From Spirochaetaceae bacterium (GTDB lineage: Bacteria > Spirochaetota > Spirochaetia > Treponematales > Breznakiellaceae): a DNA stretch of 11,154 bases. Made by a program: the position numbers and the translations under genes. Positions within the stretch are counted from its first letter, which is position 1, and each line of letters begins with the position of its first letter. The notes under the pieces were generated by a model that saw only the letters and a list, made by a program, of their open reading frames with translations, made no database searches and was not told the DNA's origin. Of the stretch, positions 6,583 to 11,154 are shown piece by piece. The stretch covers positions 1 through 11,154 of the forward strand of contig JAIRSS010000077.1 of assembly GCA_031255315.1 (NCBI GenBank), in the 5' to 3' direction.

Positions 6583-7559
6583 TGATAAAAACGCTTGTCT
6601 GCATTGAAAACGCGCTCTGGCGGGACTCGGTGAACCTCGTTGAGGCGGCCCGGTGTTTTGCCGGTGACGCGGATACGGCAAACGAGGTGTATGCCTTTAC
6701 CCTCAACCTTGACGACCCAGAGGCGGAGGCCGCGATAGGCGGTGCGTTCGACGTGGTGATCCGGGCAAAAGGCGATTGGATTCGCCCCTATGACGCGGCC
6801 GGTATTGCGTGCTGTGTAGAACGGCTCCAGGCGGAGTACGGCTTTGACTATGTGCTCTTTCCTGCAAGTACGTACGGTAGAATACGCGCGCCCCAGGCGG
6901 CGGCCCGCCTCCACTGCGCCCTGTGCGCCGATGTGGTCAAAATCGAACCCGAAGAGGGCGGCGGCGCGCCGGTCGTTCATTTTATCCGTCCGGTTTTTGA
7001 CGCGAAAATGTTCGCGGCCGTCTACGGCGTGGGAAAGCCGGTGATGGCGAGCATTCGCTCAGGCCTCTTTACGTATGAGGGGGCGGCGGGCGGAAAAAAA
7101 GCGCTTGTCCGCGAATGGACTCCTCCGTCTCCGCCGCCTGAAAGCTCAGGGCTGAAGCTCCTGTCCGCCCGCAAGAAGGCGGAAACCTGTGATATACGGG
7201 AAAAGGAGCTGCTTATTGCGGCGGGCGGGGGGGCCGCCCGGTGCTTTGAAGAGGTACGCCGCCTCGCCGTGTCGCTCGGCGGCGCGGCGGCGGCAAGCCG
7301 TAAACTTGTTGATTCCGGTGCGGCGGACAGGAGCGTCCAGGTGGGGCAATCCGGCAAGACGGTAAGCCCTCGGGTGTACATCGCCCTCGGTATTCGCGGT
7401 TCGGCACAACATGTCGCGGGCCTCCGGAACATCGGATGTCTCGTGGCGGTAAACACGGATAGGGACGCGCCCTTGTGCGCCCTCGCCGATATGGTGGCGG
7501 TGAGCGACGCCGCCGCCTTTGTACGGGATATGAACACGTTCCTAGGGAACGAGCAGTAA
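6582..7559 (+). CDS. etfA: Electron transfer flavoprotein alpha subunit (EtfA/FixB family, YgcQ-like)
   Basis: This is a 325-residue ETF alpha subunit. The N-terminal half is an ETF-type alpha/beta domain (1-180). The C-terminal FAD domain (about 208-318) shows GAAAASRKLVDSG (234-246), QVGQSGKTVSP (253-263), YIALGIRGSAQHVAG (266-280) and AVNTDRDAP (289-297). Ser257 replaces the usual Thr of GQTGK, a known conservative variant, and the flavin-contacting His277 is kept. The usual GGRG loop before the FAD domain reads GGGAA (215-219), losing the arginine. There is no N-terminal ferredoxin domain such as some confurcating EtfA proteins carry. ATG 6582 overlaps the etfB stop in TGATG; GTG 6579 is an alternative. 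A dedicated redox partner for YgcU is the natural reading. It is followed by 159 bases without a gene. Confidence 0.92.
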   Translation: MIKTLVCIENALWRDSVNLVEAARCFAGDADTANEVYAFTLNLDDPEAEAAIGGAFDVVIRAKGDWIRPYDAAGIACCVERLQAEYGFDYVLFPASTYGRIRAPQAAARLHCALCADVVKIEPEEGGGAPVVHFIRPVFDAKMFAAVYGVGKPVMASIRSGLFTYEGAAGGKKALVREWTPPSPPPESSGLKLLSARKKAETCDIREKELLIAAGGGAARCFEEVRRLAVSLGGAAAASRKLVDSGAADRSVQVGQSGKTVSPRVYIALGIRGSAQHVAGLRNIGCLVAVNTDRDAPLCALADMVAVSDAAAFVRDMNTFLGNEQ

Positions 7560-7630
7560 CGGTAGTGGTTTTAGGGCGGGGTTCCCGGAATTCCCGTGGT
7601 TTTGCACGGCTGAAAACCTGAAAACCGCAA

Positions 7631-7687
7631 GAGCCTGTCCCAAAACCGTGTGCGTAGCGCACAGTCAATTAATTTTGGGACAGGCTC
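7631..7687. repeat. Perfect 15-bp inverted repeat with nested hairpin
   Basis: GAGCCTGTCCCAAAA (7631-7645) and TTTTGGGACAGGCTC (7673-7687) are perfect inverted copies. The 27-base interior contains a second stem, TGTGCG-tag-CGCACA (7649-7663). The unit is 57 bases and separates etfA from the SDR gene. It resembles the TGTTCCAAAA palindrome at 2797-2835 and the hairpin at 8505-8537, suggesting a dispersed MITE-like or REP-like family. It could reduce read-through into the SDR-kinase block. It is not a classic terminator, because the right arm is followed by ACGCATC and not by a U-tract. Confidence 0.65.
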
Positions 7688-7718
7688 ACGCATCAAATTT
7701 ATTTTTTTGGAGGATTTT

Positions 7719-8495
7719 ATGGAAATTACTGATTTTTCGATGGATTATTTCTCTTTAAAAGGGAAAAACGCAATCGTAACGGGAGGCAACACCGGCTTGG
7801 GACAAGCCTTTTCGCTTGCCTTGGCAAAAGGCGGGGCTAACATTTTTATGCCGAGCGTCATGCCTGACGACCCGGCGTTTAACAAGTGTATAGAGGCGGA
7901 AGGCGGCAAAGCCCGCTGGCTGGAAGCGGACATCACCCAGCCGGACACTCCGAAAATGGTGGTGGACGCCTGCGTCAAGGAATGGGGGCGCGTTGATATT
8001 CTCGTAAACTGCGCGGGTATCTGCATCATCGCGGATGTACTGGAATTTGGAAAGGAACAGTGGGATAAAATGATCGCCATAAACCTGAACGCCGCGTTCT
8101 ATATGAGCCATGAATGCGCCAAGGTGATGATCCCGCAGAGATCGGGCAAGATAATCAACATCTGCTCAATGTTCAGCTTCCTGGGCGGCCAGTGGTCGCC
8201 AGCCTACGCCGCCTCAAAGCACGGGCTTGCCGGCCTCACCAAAGCGTACTGCGATGAACTTGCCCAGTACAACATACAGGTAAACGGCATCGCCCCCGGT
8301 TACTTTAAGACCAAAGTCGCCGAAGCTTCGTCCGCCAACCCGGAGCGGAACAAGTGGATTGTTGACCACACGGCGGAAGGCCGCTGGGGCGAGGTACACG
8401 ACCTTATGGGAACCACGGTGTTTCTTGCAAGCAAGGCTTCACAGTTCGTAAACGGCCACATCTTGCCGGTCGACGGGGGATTCCTCGTGCGGTAA
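7719..8495 (+). CDS. ygcW: Short-chain dehydrogenase/reductase, KduD/YgcW-like
   Basis: This is a 258-residue classical SDR, an NAD(P)-dependent alcohol/ketone oxidoreductase of the cytosol. Seen: cofactor motif TGGNTGLG (21-28), NCAG (97-100, usually NNAG), N122, S150, Y163 and K167 as the catalytic tetrad, IAPGYFKTKV (191-200), GRWGEVHDLMG (221-231) and terminal PVDGGFLVR (250-258). The GRWG-DLMG region and the ending resemble KduD (2-dehydro-3-deoxy-D-gluconate dehydrogenase) and E. coli YgcW, so the substrate is probably a sugar acid or polyol hydroxyl. ATG 7719 is chosen because GGAGG (7709-7713) lies five bases upstream. A longer frame from 7650 would translate through the inverted repeat and is rejected. 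It stands 159 bases after etfA and 114 before the kinase gene. The exact reaction is unknown. Confidence 0.92.
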   Translation: MEITDFSMDYFSLKGKNAIVTGGNTGLGQAFSLALAKGGANIFMPSVMPDDPAFNKCIEAEGGKARWLEADITQPDTPKMVVDACVKEWGRVDILVNCAGICIIADVLEFGKEQWDKMIAINLNAAFYMSHECAKVMIPQRSGKIINICSMFSFLGGQWSPAYAASKHGLAGLTKAYCDELAQYNIQVNGIAPGYFKTKVAEASSANPERNKWIVDHTAEGRWGEVHDLMGTTVFLASKASQFVNGHILPVDGGFLVR

Positions 8496-8504
8496 TAAAA
8501 AAGC

Positions 8505-8537
8505 ACTGCTTTTGCAACAGGCTGCTCGTTGCGCAGT
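8505..8537. repeat. Hairpin after the SDR gene
   Basis: ACTGC-tttt-GCAAC (8505-8518) pairs with GTTGCGCAGT (8528-8537), giving a 10-bp stem interrupted by a 4-base bulge and closed by a 9-base loop. AAAA follows the right arm. The left part TTTTGCAACAGGCT echoes TTTTGGGACAGGCT of the element at 7631-7687, so it may be a diverged member of that family. A weak terminator or mRNA-stabilising role is possible. Confidence 0.45.
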
Positions 8538-8555
8538 AAAACGAATAAACGAGAG

Positions 8556-8596
8556 AGGGAACCACGGATTAGCATCAAGTTAATCCGCAGTTCCCT
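8556..8596. repeat. Inverted repeat abutting the kinase ribosome binding site
   Basis: AGGGAACCACGGATTA (8556-8571) is complementary to TAATCCGCAGTTCCCT (8581-8596) except for two mismatches, with a 9-base loop. The right arm ends immediately before AAAGGAG (8597-8603), the ribosome binding site of the kinase gene. The GGATTA/TAATCC core is shared with the repeat at 977-1059, so it is probably another copy of a dispersed element, which here may influence translation of the kinase. Confidence 0.55.
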
Positions 8597-8609
8597 AAAG
8601 GAGTGATGT

Positions 8610-10091
8610 ATGGCGGAAAAATATTTTATCGGTATTGACGGCGGTACCCAGAGTACAAAAATTGTGATGTACGACATGAACGGGAATGTCGTCTGTGAAG
8701 GCAAGGAAACCTTAAAGCCCTTATCTTTGGCGCCGCCGGACATTGTTGAGCATCCGGATGACGACCTTTGGGACACGCTCAAAATCGCCGGAAAACGGAT
8801 GATGGCCGCCTTCAAGGGCGACATAAAGAACATCGCCGGGCTTGGCGTCGGTTCCATCCGGTGTTGCAGGGTACTGCTTAAAAAAGACGGCGCGCTTTCC
8901 GCGCCGGTGATAAACTGGCAGGACGGACGGACGGCCCGCGCCTATGAGCACATCATACCGGAGACTGCCTATGTTACCTCCACGGCTGGCTATCTTATCC
9001 ACCGGCTGACGGATTGTTTCAATGACACGGCGGGCAATTACTTTGGACAGTGGCCGATAGACTACCGTACGTGGCGATGGAGTGAGAACGAGGCGGAGAT
9101 TCAGAAATATAAAATCCCACGAGAGATGCTCTTTAACGTCTTTATGCCGGGGACCATCGTCGGCAGTGTGACCAAAGCGGCGGCGGAAGCGACGGGTCTT
9201 CCGGAGGGGCTGCCCGTTGTCTGTACGACAAGCGACAAGCCTGTGGAGGCATTGGGGGCGGGGCTTCTTGATGATAAAGCGGCGGTCGTCTCGTTGGGGA
9301 CGTACATCGCGCTCATGGTCATGGGGCAAGAACTGCCGGTAAACCCTCAGGCTTTCTGGCCTATCATGTCTTCGATACCGGAACGTATCATCTACGAAGG
9401 CTACGGAATCCGGCGCGGCATGTGGACGGTAAGCTGGTTCCGCGATCTTCTGGGCGAAACCCCCGTGAAGAAAGCCGCGAGCTTAAAGATTTCCACCGAG
9501 GCGCTTCTGGACAGGGAGGCTGCGGAGATTGTTCCGCCGGGAAGCGACGGGCTTATGACGGTACTGGACTGGCTTGCCAATCCCTGGGAGCCGTACAAGC
9601 GCGGTGTCATGATCGGCTTCATGGCGCACATGGGTTATCCCTGGATTTACCGCTCAATCCTGGAAGGAATCGCCTACACACTCAAGAACAATTTTGACGC
9701 GATGATGACAGAACTGGGGAAAACCGTCGACAGCCTTATCATAACCGGAGGCGGATCAAACAGCGACCTTTTCATGCAGATCTTTGCCGATGTTTTCGGT
9801 CTGCCGGCGCGGCGTAACGTGATTAACGGCACGGCAAGCGTTGGAGCGGCGGTTAATACCGCTGTGGCAACAGGAGTCTACCCCGGCTACGAAGAGGCGG
9901 CGCGGCACATGGTGCGAATTCGGGATACCTTCACCCCGAAGCCGGAAAACTGCGAAGTGTACGAAAAACTGAACTCCCAAGTTTACCGGCACATCACAGG
10001 CTACACCGATGAGGTACTGAAAAAGTCTTTCGGAGTTTTGAGGGAAGACCAGAAATCCGGAGCCTCGCTCAAAAGCTGGTCCCCCACATAA
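8610..10091 (+). CDS. ygcE: FGGY-family carbohydrate kinase (YgcE-like)
   Basis: This is a 493-residue ATP-dependent sugar or polyol kinase of the FGGY family, full length (the family is usually about 480-520). The N-terminal domain opens with GIDGGTQSTK (8-17) and has INWQDGRT (101-108). TTSDKPVEALGAG (206-218) corresponds to the GGxD-AA loop with D209 the likely catalytic base. The C-terminal domain has SLGTYIAL (228-235), ITGGGSNSDLFMQIFADVFG (378-397) and TASVGAAVNTAVATG (408-422). It is presumed to phosphorylate the substrate or an oxidised intermediate made by the YgcU-like and SDR enzymes. Its pairing with YgcU-, YgcW- and ETF-like genes points to E. coli YgcE as counterpart. The start is supported by AAAGGAG at 8597-8603. 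The last 25 or so residues after the family core are polar and unconserved in appearance. Sugar specificity cannot be read from sequence. Confidence 0.93.
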   Translation: MAEKYFIGIDGGTQSTKIVMYDMNGNVVCEGKETLKPLSLAPPDIVEHPDDDLWDTLKIAGKRMMAAFKGDIKNIAGLGVGSIRCCRVLLKKDGALSAPVINWQDGRTARAYEHIIPETAYVTSTAGYLIHRLTDCFNDTAGNYFGQWPIDYRTWRWSENEAEIQKYKIPREMLFNVFMPGTIVGSVTKAAAEATGLPEGLPVVCTTSDKPVEALGAGLLDDKAAVVSLGTYIALMVMGQELPVNPQAFWPIMSSIPERIIYEGYGIRRGMWTVSWFRDLLGETPVKKAASLKISTEALLDREAAEIVPPGSDGLMTVLDWLANPWEPYKRGVMIGFMAHMGYPWIYRSILEGIAYTLKNNFDAMMTELGKTVDSLIITGGGSNSDLFMQIFADVFGLPARRNVINGTASVGAAVNTAVATGVYPGYEEAARHMVRIRDTFTPKPENCEVYEKLNSQVYRHITGYTDEVLKKSFGVLREDQKSGASLKSWSPT

Positions 10092-10135
10092 TAGAGTTGT
10101 TGACGGACGGCGGCGCAATACGCTATGATAAAGCA

Positions 10136-10864
10136 ATGCTGGATGTGGATATCGATAGGCTCAATGTTCTCGAAAGGAGGATACACAAGATAATCGGGGG
10201 AAGCGCGGACAAAAACGCCCGGTTACGCATCAAGGAAGCGGCCGCTCTCTGCGGCTGCTCACCCTCTAAAATATCAAAAATGGTCCGCAAACTCGGTTTT
10301 GCAACATACAAGCAGTACATCGTATCTTTTTCCAATGCTAAAGCACGCTCTTTAAAGCGCCCCTCTTCCGAGCTGGCGCGTCTTTCCGGGTTTATCGCGA
10401 AATTTGACGAGCGTCTGGTGAACGAAATGATAAACCTCATCAACGAACATTATACGATAGTATTTTTCGGCTACGGCCCTTCGCTTCACTGTCTCCAGTA
10501 TTTTACCTACAAGCTGCAGATTGTTACAGCCAAAAACATCGTAACCACAGACAATGAACTTTTGGCGAAGCGGTTTTTCAAAACAGGCACGCTCTTGGTG
10601 ATTTTTTCCGTTACCGGACGTTTTAAGTCATTCGCCGGTCTTAACCAGGAGGCAAAACGCAAGGGCTGCAAGGCGCTTCTCGTCATCGAAGAATACAACC
10701 GGGAAGTGCTTTCTGAGTTCAACCACGTGTTTTTTCTTACCAACTCTTTTCAAAACGAATCGCTCAAGCCCTACGAAAAAAGCCGGGTCATATTTTTCAT
10801 CTTTATCGAGGAAGTTGTGCGGAAAATACTTGAGACACGAAACACGTCAAGTAAAGTAAAATAG
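10136..10864 (+). CDS. RpiR/MurR-type transcriptional regulator with SIS domain
   Basis: This protein of about 242 residues has an N-terminal HTH_6 domain (about 28-62; helix-turn-helix around IKEAAALCGCSPSKISKMVRKLGF) and a C-terminal SIS sugar-phosphate-binding domain (about 104-205; FGYGPSLHCLQY and IFSVTGRFKSFAGLNQEAKRKGC). RpiR-family proteins sense sugar phosphates, so it fits as the local sensor of the phosphorylated product of the adjacent kinase. It is shorter than usual (about 280). The SIS loop normally written SxSGxT reads SVTGRF. The start is uncertain: ATG 10136 has no clear ribosome binding site, and in-frame TTG codons at 10097 and 10100, only 5-8 bases after the kinase stop, would allow translational coupling and 254-255 residues. 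The likely targets are the GGAAA palindromes at 2855-2907 (inference). E. coli has the antiterminator YgcP in its cluster instead. Confidence 0.85.
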   Translation: MLDVDIDRLNVLERRIHKIIGGSADKNARLRIKEAAALCGCSPSKISKMVRKLGFATYKQYIVSFSNAKARSLKRPSSELARLSGFIAKFDERLVNEMINLINEHYTIVFFGYGPSLHCLQYFTYKLQIVTAKNIVTTDNELLAKRFFKTGTLLVIFSVTGRFKSFAGLNQEAKRKGCKALLVIEEYNREVLSEFNHVFFLTNSFQNESLKPYEKSRVIFFIFIEEVVRKILETRNTSSKVK

Positions 10865-10888
10865 CTTACAATCCAAAATTTCCTGTTC

Positions 10889-10929
10889 GCCGGGACCACC
10901 CCGATTTTTGGGGGCGGCCTCCGCCCGGC
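10889..10929. terminator. GC-rich inverted repeats between convergent genes
   Basis: The gap between the convergent rpiR-type and MBL-fold genes is 64 bases. It holds CCCC-gattttt-GGGG (10900-10914), GGCGG-cct-CCGCC (10913-10925), and an outer GCCGGG (10889-10894) complementary to CCCGGC (10924-10929). These could stop transcription from both sides. No long U-tract follows on either strand, so the assignment rests on position and pairing. Confidence 0.4.
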
Positions 10930-11154
10930 TACCGCGCCGGTATGAACCTGTACCCGGCCCCCTCCGCGGCAACCGTTCCCACCGCCGGGTAGCTCAGGTG
11001 CATCCCGCCGATGGCGGCGTTGTTCTTTGCCGCGTAGGCCAGGATTTGGCGGCGGCTTCTTGCCGCCAGGGCGGGATCCGTGTCGAAACTTACGGACTGA
11101 TCCGGCAGGGGGAACTGGATGGGTTGGACGTGCATCAGGTCGCCCCAGATGACG
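10929..11154 (-). CDS. MBL-fold metallohydrolase, C-terminal part (cut by window edge)
   Basis: The minus-strand frame ends with TAG at 10929 and stays open to the window edge, giving the last 74 residues of a longer protein. It reads VIWGDLMHVQPIQFPLPD near the edge, then a helix with DPALAARSRRQILAYAA, then GGMHLSYPAVGTV and GYRFIPA at the end. This matches the C-terminal third of secreted or cytosolic metallo-beta-lactamase-fold hydrolases that have GD...H and a late AGxHLPFPGxG-like segment. The Asp of WGD and the His of MHLSYP are the expected metal ligands of the second half. An internal ATG at 11135 is not the start. The gene converges on the rpiR-type gene and probably belongs to another transcription unit. 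Substrate is unknown. Confidence 0.75.
   Translation of the reverse strand, partial: VIWGDLMHVQPIQFPLPDQSVSFDTDPALAARSRRQILAYAAKNNAAIGGMHLSYPAVGTVAAEGAGYRFIPAR

Noticed and set aside
6351..6980. Long minus-strand open frame (209 codons) across the etfB-etfA junction
   Set aside because: It lies opposite two clear ETF genes. Its translation is arginine-rich with no family features, and it has no ribosome binding site; it is a GC-driven shadow frame.
7022..7537. Minus-strand frame of 171 codons within etfA
   Set aside because: Opposite the conserved FAD domain of EtfA, with low-complexity Ala/Pro/Ser-rich translation and no start signal.
7650..7718. 23-residue N-terminal extension of the SDR
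   Set aside because: It would be translated through the right half of the inverted repeat. ATG 7719 has GGAGG at proper spacing and matches the usual SDR length.
10171..10178. AAAGGAGG inside the rpiR-type gene as a ribosome binding site for a later start
   Set aside because: No ATG, GTG or TTG follows at suitable distance in frame, and a start there would cut into the DNA-binding domain.
1..11154. CRISPR array, tRNA/rRNA gene, transposase or phage genes
   Set aside because: No regularly spaced direct repeats, no cloverleaf or rRNA-like segment, and no transposase, integrase or phage protein seen on either strand.

Overview
The window looks like a chromosomal catabolic locus of a moderately GC-rich, probably anaerobic bacterium. 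Start sites mostly carry strong AAGGAGG-type ribosome binding sites, the two good promoters are sigma70-like, and the intergenic spaces hold short dispersed palindromes. The palindromes (CTGTCCCAAAA / TGTTCCAAAA type) and gene content remind me of gut spirochaetes of the Treponema group. There is no phylogenetic marker in the window, so this is only a guess.

Layout. Positions 1-968 contain no gene I can support and may be decayed sequence. A dispersed-repeat hairpin follows at 977-1059. A BCCT-family transporter gene lies on the minus strand (1089-2681). A 288-base divergent control region (2682-2969) carries one good promoter in each direction plus several palindromes. From 2970 to 10864 seven genes run on the plus strand: an AGPS-like FAD-linked oxidoreductase (ygcU-like), an MFS permease, EtfB, EtfA, a KduD/YgcW-like short-chain dehydrogenase, an FGGY-family carbohydrate kinase (ygcE-like) and an RpiR-type regulator. 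A GC-rich inverted repeat separates them from the end of a metallo-beta-lactamase-fold gene that enters from the right on the minus strand.

The central point is that the six plus-strand metabolic genes match, as a set, the uncharacterised ygcQRUW-yqcE-ygcE region of E. coli (EtfA-like, EtfB-like, FAD oxidase, SDR, MFS, FGGY kinase). That correspondence is recalled, not searched. The likely logic is import by the MFS protein, oxidation by the flavoenzyme with electrons passed to the dedicated EtfBA pair, a second NAD(P)-linked redox step by the SDR, and phosphorylation by the kinase, under control of the RpiR protein. The substrate (a polyol, sugar or sugar acid) is not known from the sequence. 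The E. coli partners YgcN/YgcO (ETF-quinone oxidoreductase-like and ferredoxin-like) and the antiterminator YgcP are not in this window, so the electron exit and the regulation appear to differ here. Spacing suggests a first block ygcU-MFS-etfB-etfA (gaps of 32 and 17 bases, then a 1-base overlap) and a second block SDR-kinase-rpiR. Palindromic intergenic elements lie before the SDR and before the kinase.
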